The notes: a model not told the origin generated them from the sequence alone. 64,000 nucleotides of DNA from Arthrobotrys musiformis (GCA_036971715.1 JAVHJL010000009.1:62001-126000); one strand, 5' to 3'. Shown: positions 1 to 11,897, counted from the stretch's first letter. A program made the numbers and translations.

Positions 1-651
1 GTCGTCCTTGGTTGCATCACCCTTCTTTGGTCGCCCAATATGTCGTGGGAAGAGAATGAGTCGGTCTTTATACTCCTTAAGCCTCTCAACATTGACGGCG
101 AGTCCTTCCTCTGAGCGGTTTTGACGTCGGTGATCGACAGGAATACCAATCGTCAAAGCGAGTTTTCGAGGGATAGCAGCAGCCTGTAAGGGTATTTAGT
201 TTCGGTGATCATCGATTGGTGTACTGAAGGATATGGTGTCTATGCCTACCTTGAGTTCTTCAAGGGTGAATCCACGTCCAGGGCGGACTCGACGGTTGTA
301 TTTTACAGTTGGACATCGGACAATTGGTCTTAACTTGTCAACTGGTCGAGGAGCAACCGCAGCGGCTTTGGATAGGCGGGCCTGTCGTCGACGAAGTTTT
401 CGTCCGGGCTATTCAGAGTGTCAGTATACCAATCTCTCCGGTATACGATACTCGGGTTACGTACTTGGTCAAAATGAACCCTGACGCGTTCCTGCCAATG
501 TTTTCGGAAATGGTTATTGGGAAGTTGTTGGTTGTCTGGATGGTAGTGTTAGCCAGTCTTTCCCTCATGTTATGGTATCATCGAATTTCGGAGAAATTTG
601 TATCTTGTCGAGTATCCTGGTAGAATGGCGGGACGTACGTTTGATGGTCAT
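1..651 (-). CDS. RPL13: 60S ribosomal protein eL13 (L13), 3' end off the window
   Basis: This is a structural protein of the cytosolic large ribosomal subunit. Four exons read on the minus strand: 651-639 (M-T-I-K), 535-465, 408-250 and 183-1. The introns have GTACGT, GTACGT and GTAGGC donors and are 103, 56 and 66 nt long. The 142 visible residues follow the eL13 pattern: NQQLPNNHFRKHW near the start, then PGRKLRRRQAR, then RPIVRCPTVKYNRRVRPGRG, then AAIPRKLALTIGIPVDHRRQ, then ARRANGED-type basic stretch RLILFPRH at the edge. The family is about 200-220 residues long, so roughly the last third lies beyond position 1. A first exon of only 13 nt is normal for fungal ribosomal protein genes. 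Identification rests on near-continuous family similarity; the splice sites are inferred. Confidence 0.95.
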
Positions 652-1776
652 TTTGTCGGAATAGAAGCTTTACTTCTGAAGATATATCAGGGCGAAAGTA
701 GGGTCGTCGTAAGATAGATAGACTCGATAATAACGGCCGGTGGTGTCGAGTTTTTGTGCCGATGTCGACGCTACACAAAGACGTTGATATTGAATGTGTG
801 GTTGGGAGGTTTGTGGTTTAGTTTCGTGGTGTTGTTTAGGGCCAGGCCAAAAAAAAAAAAAACCCGAACGAAAAACGAAAAAAGCAAAACGCCTAATACC
901 GTCCCACAAAACAACTGCAGCATAAAAACATGATTGCAATAAAAGGTCATGAAGGCTCGAGATGACCGATTAACTGAAAATATTTACTCTACGACTATTT
1001 CTACTTCTGATCTCTTATCACGAAGATATGCACATATACCTATATATATATACACATCAAATTTAAAATACTGGAGCCTGCCCTGTCCTCGGTTTATAGG
1101 CTGCGGCCGTGTTTTTGGGCAATTGTCGATGGACAGCGATTGTGTTGTCGTTGGATGCGGCTCTGGAAAAGCAGTCACATCTCCTTGGCGTGCAAACTGT
1201 TTGGTATACACGTGATCATGATGTGGATTTGGATTGGATCGGAAGCACGTGTGATCGGGGGTTCAAAGCCGACCTTGTCCGTTTGTATATTCAAAAACCA
1301 AACCTTGTTCGGCTATTATGGTAATCATGTTATTATGGGAACATTGGTCTGGGGGACGCTTGGGTGTTCCCAGGCGCTTGAGTACTTAGGTGCTAGGCAC
1401 AGAGATATTTCAATGGGTTGAGCGGTGTTCGGGATTCGATAGTAAACCTCCGGTCGAGCTGCAGCATCGGGGGCATGCACCTGTCGGTATCAATCAACAT
1501 ATGCACATGGTATGGGAAGCCCGTGATACATAAATAAATTCAGGTAATCGAGAAAGCTATTATGAATCTATGATCAGACACGCTTCATCAACTCACCACC
1601 GCGCTTTCCATAATTATGTCAAATACTCCCTTGAACCACATTCTCCGAGCTGATGGTAGCCTTGCTTAAGTCCTAGTACTAGGCATCTTAAGCTAGAGCG
1701 TGCCGTACAGGCCATTCTCTGAGGGGCAACCCAGAAGTTGCGGCCTCGCTAACTTGCATTTCCGTCACCGAAATCC
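652..1776. other. Intergenic: eL13 upstream region and ARL1 downstream region
   Basis: No supportable gene was found here. The region holds the promoter side of eL13 and the 3' flank of ARL1, both on the minus strand. It contains an A-run near 849-862 and a nested palindrome at 1664-1693, listed separately. Short open frames of 70-100 codons overlap on both strands, lack splice logic or family similarity, and look fortuitous. Confidence 0.7.
1664..1693. repeat. Nested palindrome downstream of ARL1
   Basis: Outer 7-bp arms GCTTAAG (1664-1670) and CTTAAGC (1687-1693) enclose a perfect 12-bp palindrome, CCTAGTACTAGG (1672-1683). It lies about 85 nt past the ARL1 stop codon, so it could be part of that 3' flank. 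No function is established. Its core resembles the TACCTAGGTA-like motifs scattered through other gaps of this window. Confidence 0.6.
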
Positions 1777-2799
1777 TTATTGCCCCTCGTGGACCGTCTG
1801 AACAAGCCAATCCATCCCTTCATTTATCCCTACATGGACTATCAGCAAAGTCCTTTCCACACACCCCATGTTTCGGCAATACATAGATATACTTACCTAG
1901 GTTCGTAACGGCGCTGCATGCCACGATACTCCAACTTCGGTCCTTTAGTTTTGGAAGCTCTAGAATAGTCGAGATTTCACCAGCGCCCAGAGCGCCAGGC
2001 TGATCTTGCTTGTTAGCGAAGACTAAAAGTGCTGCTTCTCTCAGTTCCTCCTCGTTTAGCATTGCTTGGAGCTCTTCACTGGCCGTGGAGAGCCGGTCCT
2101 TGTCTGTGGCATCGACGACGAAGATAACAGCCGCAGTATTTGCATAGTAACACCTCCAGTATCTAAATACGATACAATTCCGTTGTCAGCATTGGCGTCG
2201 AATTGGCCAGGGAGGGATAGATCGCCCCAAGGGAAAACTGACGGTCGAATGCTCGTCTGTCCGCCTAACAGTATGCGTTCAGTAATTTGCATGCATCTAC
2301 ACAAAATTATTCGTAGTTACAAACCCAAATCCTAATGTGGGGACGACGATGGTCAGCAGCAAGCTCTGAAGTTTTGTTGATAGCAGGCAGACCTGGGCCT
2401 CCATTTAACACGCACCCAGACGTTAAAGTTTAGATTTTTATACGTGACACTTTCGACATTGAATCCAATGGTAGGTACTGTCGTAACCACTTCCCCGATC
2501 TATCGGTATACGGAATAGTTAGCGTTTGTAGCGGAAGCCGTGTGGACGCCACACACAGGCAAGAAATACTAAGTCGAGAGGCAACCTTTAATCTATACAG
2601 CAGAGTGGTTTTGCCGGCATTATCCTAACATCCGGTAGCGACGATGCACGATGTTAGAATATAGATGTTATTTTGAAAGAATGGAAAGGCAGGGCGTGCA
2701 GTGCAATAGTCTAATACATACTAGCCCAAGAATCAAGATTCTAACTTCCTTCTTGCCCCATCCTGCCAAAGCAGATAGGCGTGAAAGCCATCCACCCAT
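1777..2799 (-). CDS. ARL1: ADP-ribosylation factor-like GTPase ARL1
   Basis: This is a Golgi-associated ARF-family small GTPase that recruits GRIP-domain golgins and controls trans-Golgi traffic. Seven exons are inferred on the minus strand: 2799-2722, 2624-2586, 2499-2416, 2331-2325, 2264-2243, 2162-1897 and 1829-1777. They give 182 residues, the usual ARL1 length. The protein starts MGGWLS, with Gly2 available for myristoylation. It carries the P-loop LGLDNAGKTT, the switch region TVPTIGFNVE, WDLGGQTSIRPYW, the guanine motif NKQD, and CSAV. Exon 4 is only 7 nt (GATTTGG) and supplies Asp-Leu plus the first base of the Gly in WDLGG. Without it this invariant motif cannot be built. Two donors are weak (GTTGCC after exon 2, GTTTGT after exon 4). 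The start is the only ATG giving the family N terminus. Confidence 0.93.
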
Positions 2800-3660
2800 T
2801 TCTAAAACGGTAGAAGGTTCAGGTTCAAAATCTCAAATCCCGAGATCAGAACCAACTGTGCAAGAACGCGAGCGCAGCAACGGCTCTAATCAACTAGGCC
2901 TGTGGCGGGATTTTATACGTGTTTTAATCGGTTTCCGCGGGGAATCGTAGCCTCGATGCCAGGCGGCCAACTTGAAGGGGGATCGTATGTATGGTAGACC
3001 TTAAAAGCCCTGGGCGAGTTTATTAGTTGGTGGAGCGGGGGCGGGCACCTGAAGTTTAAGGGCTAGCAGGAAGGGCTAAAGTTTGTAGGAATACACCGAT
3101 ACTCAGTACCGATTAAAAACTTCCTACCTATCTTCTCAAACCTAAGATGTCACTCTGGGCTGGTGTACTGCGTAAGGGCTGTGGCGGTGGATTCGATTGA
3201 GCGCGGTCTATGAAGCTAGTTGGGGGTGAGTGCATACACGACAGTCGGGATCTCGCGTGCTGGGCATGGGACATGGGCCTTGGCACTTAAATCCAGGATG
3301 GCTTGCCAAGCCCGGACGCAAGTGGTCTGTCGCCTCTTCTTCTACTTTTTTTTTTTTTTTTGGGTAATCAAACGTTTTCGAGTTTTCTCCATTCCCATTG
3401 CATTCCCATTGCATTCACGCCGATGACAGCCAGACGACAATATAACATCTATCCTCAACTGAAGCGCCCACTGCACCCGAGGATTTACTAGTGTTTATCG
3501 CTGAGAAGTCGATTTCAAAGGCAAAGCCCTATTCTAGGAACCGGCTCGACAATCCCTGCGTCTCCGCTCTAAGACCCCCACCAAGGACTTGATAACCCCG
3601 CCACCGACAGCCAATCTAGGTAGTCGAATAAACCAAACGACTCTGTGGCACATTCCTGTG
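2800..3660. other. Divergent intergenic region ARL1 / RNA helicase
   Basis: This is the shared upstream region of two divergently transcribed genes. It contains a T-run at about 3346-3361 and an 11-bp direct duplication of cattcccattg at 3390-3411. No gene-like open frame with family similarity was found. Confidence 0.65.
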
Positions 3661-6600
3661 ATGCAGGGTTCCTATCTATCCGTTAGTCCTGATCCTTAAA
3701 AACCCCGAGAAGAAATCTAGACCTGCTCTAACACTTTATGCCCGGCTAGTCTCTTGGGCGACGAACACTTCCTGTCTGTCATCGACTACAACCTCGGTTT
3801 GTAGCTCGTAGCCTCTTGAACAAAAGTCCTAAAACCCTTACACCAACCATATACCAATTATGCTCCCTGTATTCTACGCAATCAGAATTGCCCGTCGGCA
3901 GACGTGCGTCAAATAACGTCTTCCTTCAGCCTGGCCGCTCAACTTCGTCAAATGGAAGGTCACGTGATACACCGCAGATTCCCACTTCAACGAAAAAACA
4001 GCAAGCTTCGAGGCAGATCGCTTTTGGTGCGAAAGCCCCCCATGTTGCAAAATCAACTTCCAACTCGAGAAAAACAACTGGGAACTCAAGCACACGGCAG
4101 CACGATCATTCTAAAAACCGAGCTCAAAACTATGACGCACGGAACAAGCAACAGCCACAGGACCTCCATCTATACCGAACAGCAGCTGATTACCTCTCTG
4201 AGTTCGGGATCCCTCGAGATGAACATTACTCTCGGTTGCGAAATTTTCCATTGGACCTTCTTTTAGAGACCGGCAGGTTCACTAAGGTGTCGATTTTCGG
4301 CAGCAGTTCCAGAACACCAAGAGGGGACGTCGTTCACCACGTTCGAGCAACAGGAAAGATGCAAATCAATGACACCGCGAATAGTTTTGTTGGGTACGGA
4401 GCAGCGGGGACACAGGTAATACTTTCTCCACCACCTCTTTCAATCCCTTTTAATGGATGGAGGACTGTTTTTATCCCCTTTCTATCGATAATCTGCTGAC
4501 GCAAACACTATATCTTAGTCCGCTGCTCAAAAAGTTGCTTGGCTACACATCGCTTGCCAAATTCACCAGCAAATGGGTCCAGAACAGTTCATGGGCACGA
4601 CGTACGATAAAAGCGAGCTTACATATGCGGTTTTGAAAATGGAGAAAGATTCCAAACTAGAAGTTTATGAATATTGTGCGGCGTACAACGGGGTCCCTGA
4701 ATTTCACTATAGGAGGGTTCCACGGAATAGGCAGCACGAGATCATAGTGAATTTTCCGCCGCAAGACATCAAAATCGTCGTCCGACACCGCGACGTTGTA
4801 CTCGGGGATACCATTGCCTGCTTCTTATTTAAAAAGAAGGCCGAACAATGGCACGCTCAAAATGCAGACTCGAACCTCCAAGTCAAGAATATACTATCTC
4901 TCAACTCTTCTAACGCTAGACAGTTCCTCGATATTTGCAAACAACAACGAAAAATTAGTCAATACGACTGTACTAGCCCCGACGAAAAGTCCTCACGTGT
5001 TTTGGGGATGCACTCGCTTCAAACATTAATAGACGGCAAGCCATCTGGGCAAGTGGTTCACGGCGCTTCCAGAAAGGTCGCTGAAACGCTCGCTTACTTT
5101 GTAGCTGCACTTAAGCTACGGGAAGCACAGCCAGAGATATTTGCGGACTTTATAGAAGCACTACGTGTTGGGAAAGGTGAAGTGTTGAAACCTTTATCAC
5201 CCATATGGTTTCGGTCTCGATGGGATTATTTGCAGCCGATGGTAGATACTGTTAACATGGTTAGGAGGATTGGAATACCCCGCGAATATTCCGACACGAA
5301 AGCCTCTCCAGAACGTGATGCCGTTTCTAAGGGCAGGAGTTTTGGCTGGTCGCCTCCCAGCCCCCACGCGGTAAAACTCAGGAGCCAGGAGTTACTAGAC
5401 GAGTACCTTGCATATAACGCCGATCCTAGTATAGAAGAAATGAGAACAAAACGGGCGGATTTACCAATGAACCAGCACGCCGCTCAAGTTTTGGGTATCG
5501 TCAAAAACAACCCCGTCAGCATCATTGTGGGGGCCACTGGCAGCGGGAAAACAAGTAAGCAAAGAATATTCCCCACCTATTTTATGTGCACATCCTTTTT
5601 TCTGGGGCCTTTACCTTACTCCCCCCTGGAGATGGCTGACACTACTTTTCAGCCCAGGTACCTCAGATCCTGCTTGAAGATGCTGTGAAAACTGGCGAAG
5701 GAGCCTTGTGCAATATTATCTGCACGCAACCGCGCAGGATTGCAGCTACATCTGTAGCTCAGCGTGTGGCACAGGAGAGAAACGAACCCCTCCGCAAAAC
5801 AATAGGATACCATGTCCGCTTCGATTCCAAGGTTGCGGCGCCAAATGGAAGCATAAACTTCTGCACAACTGGTATACTTCTCCAGCAGCTCCGCTCAAAC
5901 GCCGAGGCCGCCCTGAGAGGTATCTCGCATATCTTAATTGATGAGGTACACGAAAGAGATATACAAATCGATTTTTTGATGGTTCTCTTAAAGCGGGTAA
6001 TGCGCCAGCGAGAGCAACAAGGCCTTCCTCCAATCAAAGTGGTTTTAATGAGCGCCACGATGAACACGGAGCTGTTTGCTGGATATTTCGCTAGCAGGAA
6101 AGAGGACGGACGGCCACAGGATTGCCCATCCTTGTCCGTCCCCGGGCGGACTTTTCCAGTAACCGAATATTTTCTTGATGATGTTCGGTCGATGCTCAGA
6201 ACTCATTATTCCGCAACTGATTTAAAGCTTCTTCAAGACCCCGACACTAAAGAGTATCTCGAATTGGAGTCTAGGTATAAGGCCAAGGTTTCTCCACTCC
6301 AATTGACGCAAGCATCCGGGAATGGAAACGTGTTAGAAGACGACACTTTCATCGACTGGAAGCGCAAATCTATTGTCAGGGACGACGGCGAGGTTGTAGT
6401 TTCGAACGAGAAAGAAGATGGTTTGACACCTTGCGGCCTTATTGCAACGATGGTAGCCCATCTAGCGAGAACAACCGATGCCGGTGATATTTTAGTCTTT
6501 CTCCCTGGACTGGCAGAGATTAAACTCGTGGACGAGATGCTTCGGCAAAACGCACCTCTCGGCGTTGATTTTCAAAACTCTAATGTTTATAGTATAGACA

Positions 6601-8313
6601 TATTGCACTCTTCGCTTCCGCAGCAACAAATGGATGTTTTTCATGCCAATGCTGCTGGAAAGAGGAAAATAATTCTTTCGACGAATATAGCAGAGACTTC
6701 GGTTACTATTCCGGAGGTGAGATATGTGATAGACAGCGGGAAACTACGGGAGAAGAGGTTTGAACAGACATCAAGAATCACCAAATTGCAATGTACATGG
6801 ATCAGCAAGTCGAACTCGAAACAACGGGCGGGGAGAGCAGGCCGTGTCCGCAATGGTCACTACTATGCGCTTTTTACGAGGGAAAGGTTTACCGAGTTCA
6901 AGCCCTCTGGGCTTCCCGAAATTCTTCGGTCCGACCTCCAAGAAATCTGCTTGGACATTCGGGCACAGGGATTCAAGGATCCAATCGCCCAGTTTCTTTC
7001 GGAGGCAATAGAGCCCCCTTCGTCCACTTCAATAGAAGCAGCCCTAAGCCAGCTCAGAGGTCTTGGTGCACTTGAAAAGGATGAGACTCTGACAAACCTT
7101 GGGAAGGTTCTAGCTACGATGTAAGTGAAACCAACAGGAGATGATAAGGTTCAACTTCTTAGTAGGCTAACGGGAATTTCAAATAAAAGGCCTGTCGAAC
7201 CAGCCCTAGGAAAGATGATTTTACTCGGCGTTATATTTAAGTGCCTTGATCCGATGATAATCCTCGGTGCAGCGAGTGGTGGCCGCGACCTCTTTATTTC
7301 GCCACTAGAAAGAAAGAAGGAAGCACAAGCAATCAAAGCGGCTTTCGCGAAAGGTACAGGGAGCGACCACATGGCAACTATCAACGCCTTTCGTGAGTGG
7401 AGAACACGCCGCGATAACGAAAGCACGTTTTCAACTTTAAGGTTTACCGACGACAACTTTCTTCACCGAGGTGCTCTCCGCGTTATCGACCAAACGGCGA
7501 ATCAAATAGAAGAGGTCCTTGTAACAGAGGGTATCATTCCGTATTTACCGAAGACAAAACGATTTAAAGGGGAGTACGGCCATCCCCGATTAAACGAAAA
7601 TTCTGCATCCATACCTCTCATAAAAGCGCTTTCTTTGGCAGGCACCTATCCCAACGTTGCCGTTGCCTTGGGTGGCCTTGGGTTTAGGACGATGGAAGAG
7701 AACTTCGTAATGATTCACCCTGGCTCGACGAACTACAGTGGTAGGAATTCAGGCCTACCTAGAGATACTATAGTGTCCTTTGGGACGAAGGCGAGGTCCG
7801 GCGATGGCAAATCGACGTACATGCGCGATGTTACCCAGAGCACAGTCCTGAACACCATACTATTCGGAGGCAAACCGACTCAACAGACGAACATGCTTCT
7901 CTTTGACGGTTGGATCCCCGTTTCTATAAACGACGAACGTGTCTTGAAAGTTGTCCTGCAATTTCGATTGGTTCTTGACAAGGTATGTTAGTGCTTGAGA
8001 TGGCATTGTTCCCACACCGCTCAGCACCCGTCTTGTTTCTAGACCATTCCCTCGCTAACGTTGATGAATATAGGTTCTAAATTATGTGTTCCAAAACGTT
8101 TCTACCCGCAAGTCTAATTCTGAAGCGGCGGAAGCTGATGAGAAGCTTCGTGACATTGTGGCTGGGGGTGTGCTAGAGGTGCTAGAGAAGTACGCTGACG
8201 CTCATCCATTAAGCTCCATCCCACCTACTCGAGATACTGGAAGAAATATGTCGTATCGAAGTCCGAGGCCCGTGGCAGCTACTGGACAGCGATCATTCTT
8301 ACGATCTAGGTAG
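3661..8313 (+). CDS. DEAH/RHA-family RNA helicase (DEVH box) with dsRNA-binding-like N terminus
   Basis: This is a probable ATP-dependent RNA helicase of the DHX/RHA group, about 1407 residues. Exons: 3661-3681, 3750-4415, 4519-5554, 5653-7120, 7190-7982 and 8074-8313. Visible motifs are I GATGSGKTTQ (about residue 567), II DEVH (about 670), III SATMN, IV FLPGLAEI, V TNIAETSVTIP and VI QRAGRAGR (about 966), followed by HA2 and OB-fold-type sequence. Residues about 120-240 end in SAAQKVAWLHIACQ, the last helix of a dsRNA-binding domain. No in-frame ATG occurs between the stop at 3747 and about 4360. I therefore infer a 7-codon first exon (MQGSYLS) joined by a 68-nt intron with donor GTTAGT and branch CTCTAAC. 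The resulting N terminus is rich in Arg, Leu and Ser with no acidic residues, so mitochondrial import is plausible but unproven. The exact subfamily is uncertain. Confidence 0.88.
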
Positions 8314-9134
8314 GGCAGGGGCTCGGCCAATATCGTCATTCGGAACCTTCGCAGATACGATATGTGTATACGTAGGTATATATGTCGGTGTATGTCCATA
8401 TATTGTGAGGTGTAGCTTTTTTGATATTTGGATCGCGGAATGTCTGACACCTCGTGATATTGTTATCTCTAATATCACTACTGGCAGCGGTCTATCCTGT
8501 ATTTTATAGTCTACGGGAGCTTTCTATTGTATATATTTTGGTTGATCATGTCGTTTGGTGTATGTTTGTGTATATAGACAGAAAGGAAGCTAGCTCTGGG
8601 ACCAAAGAAGGCAAGAAAGACCGGAGACCAAAATAAAATTTGGCGTGTAACCAGCCTTCAAGCCACACACACACTCGAATCTAACGAAGGACTAACCCTT
8701 CAACAACGGAGAGACGTATATTTTACATGCTTAGGCATAATACATAAGTATATACATAAGTATTTATATACATTCGATTGTGGCCCCCACTGTCTCTTTA
8801 GACGTGTTCGGGTTCGCGATCATTACCCATATAAGTGCCAGAAAAAGCTGATGCGGATGCGGTGCCAATGCAGCATTGCGACAATATTGGTGCGCCAAAA
8901 AAAAAAAAAGTCATGGTTTGGATTAGAGCGGTATTCAAATTGATGAAAATCACCATTCTTCTGGCTCAGCACTTAGCTTGTCGTTTTGTTTACGCGTGGT
9001 TCATGCAAAATGCACCAAATTCCCCTGACCAACACTCCGACAACAATCCATCCTTCAGGTGACGCACATGGCATAACCCTGGCCCACAAAAATTATATCA
9101 ATATTGGAGGCAACCGGTTACCACCTGCCAGACG
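8314..9134. other. Intergenic: helicase 3' flank and next gene's promoter
   Basis: The sequence is AT-rich with scattered TATACATA/ATAAGTAT repeats near 8735-8780 and an A-run near 8898-8909. A 75-codon open frame at 8835 has no recognisable features. No gene is supported. Confidence 0.65.
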
Positions 9135-11017
9135 ATGGACACGGACAACCAGCCGATAGACACCTCACAACTAGGCATGCGAAAGCCGAATGCGAAGAAC
9201 GACCATGATGGGTCGGTAGCAACCTCTTTCGCAGAACATCCCTCGAAACGGGACCAGCAACCTTTCCAGTTTAATAATTCCCCTGCGAAACGTGCGAAAC
9301 TATCTAGCTCAGTCAATCCGTTGTTCTTCAAGAAAACCCCCCAAATAGTAGGTGCTGGGGGGGGCGATGAAACTGGGCTATTTCACAATGCGCAGTTGGT
9401 GGATACGAGCAAAAAGTCGCTTCGGCGGAACTACCTTGAGGATGGTGACAAAGGGAATAGTTTCAGCGGATCTATGCGACTTACCGGTGAAGCGAATGCC
9501 GTAACAGAGGCCATTACAGAAAAGCTGACAATTTCCAATCGACGCGAAGGTCCTGGCAACCAAGATAGTTCGTCTATCGTTGACAGGGGCAGAAGGCTGT
9601 CTAAGACACCGCCGCCATTTTCAATTGAGTTCGAAGATTCTAATGAATCCCCCTTGCCCCCGGCTATCAAACAACGACATGCATCTCCTGATACTATCAA
9701 GAGGGGACTTGAGGAGATATATAGTAGCGGCAAACGAAAGGCACATCATGAGAGGATAGATTTTGGGAGCACACCCGATTGGTCGCCTACGCGGAAACAA
9801 TTCTTTGATGAAGTGAGGGACCCCATAGACCACTACTATCCTGCCGCATCCATGGGAACCAAAGACAAAGGCTACCGAATGTTCCTCGAGCGCCGGGAGG
9901 CCCTTCAACAGGAGATCAGGCTCTTAGAAGATGAACTGGTTGTAGAAAAACGGAGAGAGGCGGTTGGAAAAGGTCTGAAAGAGACAGTGGCAACGCCCGA
10001 CGAGGTCTCTAGTTTCATGTACGTGGGTCATATCCTTCAATGTATTAATTGCCGGCTGATGTTCGGCTTGTCTGCTGTAGTACGCAATGCCTTGCCCTTA
10101 ATGACGAGGAGGTCGCTCGTAACGTGGCTATTATTAAAGGTGCTAGGGAGCTGGAGATCGATCTTCGTCATAAGTCACCACTAGAGAACGGTCCCTTACA
10201 ACATGGAATGAAAGATTTGTCCGCCCTGACATTCACAGATTACAATACTTCGGCGCGAGTACCCAATTCCGATTCTCTGTGCCGCCGTTTTCTCCAAGGG
10301 TATTCCCACGAGAGCTTACTGCATTTCAAAGCAACTATAGATGTTATCCCAAATTCTGGCCCTATAGTCAACAGCCTCGGGGTGGAATATAGCGATTGGG
10401 CGCGGACGGAGTTGGGGCCCACTCTCTCAAAACTTTCAGCGGCGCGGAATATTAGTATAGCACTTTATTCTATTTCTTCATATGCGGATTTAGCGAAGAG
10501 GCGGGCGGAGTGCTGGATCATTTTGCAGAGTCGGTTTTACAAATTCATCCCAGTGGCCACTCAATCCGATTTGATCATTAAACCGCCTAGGCTGCCCGAA
10601 GGCGGATCTAAAATCGGACGCCGATTAATTGTCGCGAACCTTCCTAGAAGGAAAATGACATTCCGAGGCCGGAACGCCTTGTCAAATACCCAGAATTCGT
10701 CCGAAGCTGAGGTTTGTTTATCATGGCATATCGATATCAAGCCCACTGGGGAAAGTTACAGCGATGTGTCCGCGAGCATCAAGCTCCTACCTGATGGTAT
10801 GTTATTGTTGGTTCTTCGCCTTCCACACGTTTATTATAGAGCTACAGTCTCGACCTTAGTTAAAGCTAACCAAATCAACCTTCTCGCAGCCGCCGATGAA
10901 ATACTATTCACCCAGCAAATGTCAAACCTCTTCAAGGCACTTGTCGGTGAGTACGGATTTAAGGAAGGTGCATCAAGACTCCTTGGTACCCTTTTCGGAA
11001 TTGAATGGTTGTCTTGA
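9135..11017 (+). CDS. Uncharacterised protein with disordered N terminus and central coiled coil
   Basis: I do not recognise this family with confidence. Exon 1 is 9135-10018. A 62-nt intron follows (GTACGT donor, CTGTAG acceptor) and reading continues from 10081. A second, frame-preserving intron is likely at 10797-10889 (donor GTATGT, branch GCTAAC, acceptor CGCAG; 93 nt). Splicing it gives 575 residues, retaining it 606. The first ~240 residues are polar and low-complexity with basic clusters (SPAKRAK). A helical segment near 255-285 (ERREALQQEIRLLEDEL) is a probable coiled coil. The C-terminal ~280 residues look globular. A disordered N terminus, a short coiled coil and an alpha/beta C terminus resemble COMA-type kinetochore subunits (CENP-O/CENP-P, RWD folds). 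That is only a weak hypothesis. Confidence 0.75.
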
Positions 11018-11897
11018 GGCTTTCAGGGTTGGGGCGTGATGTTTCTTTTTCCCGTTTCGGTCTTTCTACCTCTACTTAGTATGTACAATAAACCGTTTTG
11101 CTTGGTGTTTACTGGGCCAGGGCGTTTTATGCAAATTGGGTATCAAAATTGCACCTTTCCATCTGGATACTTAACCATTCAACTTTATATTCGCCCCTAG
11201 TAAATAGGGGGGCATATGAGATACTGTTAAAATTAGATGTTGGAGAGTAGGTTGTAAACGGGTTTCCGGCTGGTTCTGACACCAATTACAACTTTGGCTA
11301 ATAAAATACATGTGGTTTAAGGATGGATTGTGGCCCATTTACTTCGCTGGCAAGTCTGGAAGAATATCTGATGATATTATCGGGACAAGTGATCATCTCG
11401 AATTACACATTGAATAACTAAGAACTGTCTAAGAAGACGGTCGATAGGATGGGATTCGGAAGTGAACAGGAACGTAATCATGAGATTATGGAAAGGCACA
11501 TAAGTAAGGGCGTGGGAAAGAAGGAAAGGAAGGAAGGGAGAAACGGAGAAAGGAAAGTAGCGTACAATTGAATCGTTATTAGCAACTTGAAATCGTGAGA
11601 ATGAAAGGGATAGAAGTATGGAAATAGAGATGAGGAAGAAAAAAAGGAAAAGGGGAGTTGGAAAGGAGGACGGGGACGAGGACGAAGATGAGGATGAGGA
11701 TGAGGATGAGGATGAGGATGGAGGTGAAGGTGAAGGTGAGGGTGAGGGTGAGGGGGGGATGAGGAGAAAAAATAACAAGACGAAGAACAACAAGAATAAC
11801 AAGAAGAGAGTAAATAAATAATAAGGAAGAAGGGGAAGAAGGCGAAGAAAGCCTAAAAAGAAAAATAAAACTTTTGTGGCAATTTATGGCAATTCGA
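11018..11897. other. Convergent intergenic region with GA-rich repeat
   Basis: This is the 3' flank of two convergent genes. It contains a short hairpin CCCCTA-GTAAA-TAGGGG (11194-11210) soon after the upstream gene. A purine-rich block runs over about 11510-11830 on the plus strand and includes a (GATGAG)n/(GGTGAG)n tract (listed separately). Open frames across it encode only acidic or poly-Ser/Pro low complexity and are not supported as genes. Confidence 0.7.
11670..11757. repeat. Purine-rich GATGAG/GGTGAG imperfect repeat
   Basis: The plus strand is almost pure purine-plus-T hexamers: gaggac and gatgag units, then ggtgaa, then ggtgag. It ends in a G-run at 11753-11758. It lies within about 230 nt of the eIF4G stop codon, so on the minus strand it may be in the eIF4G 3' UTR as a pyrimidine tract. 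Confidence 0.75.

Noticed and set aside
2651..2950. 99-codon plus-strand frame
   Set aside because: It is antisense to ARL1 exon 1 and has no protein features.
11377..11821. Overlapping open frames on both strands (poly-Ser/Pro or acidic Glu-Asp-Gly peptides)
   Set aside because: They are translations of the GATGAG/GGTGAG repeat and adjacent purine tract, in the flank between convergent genes.
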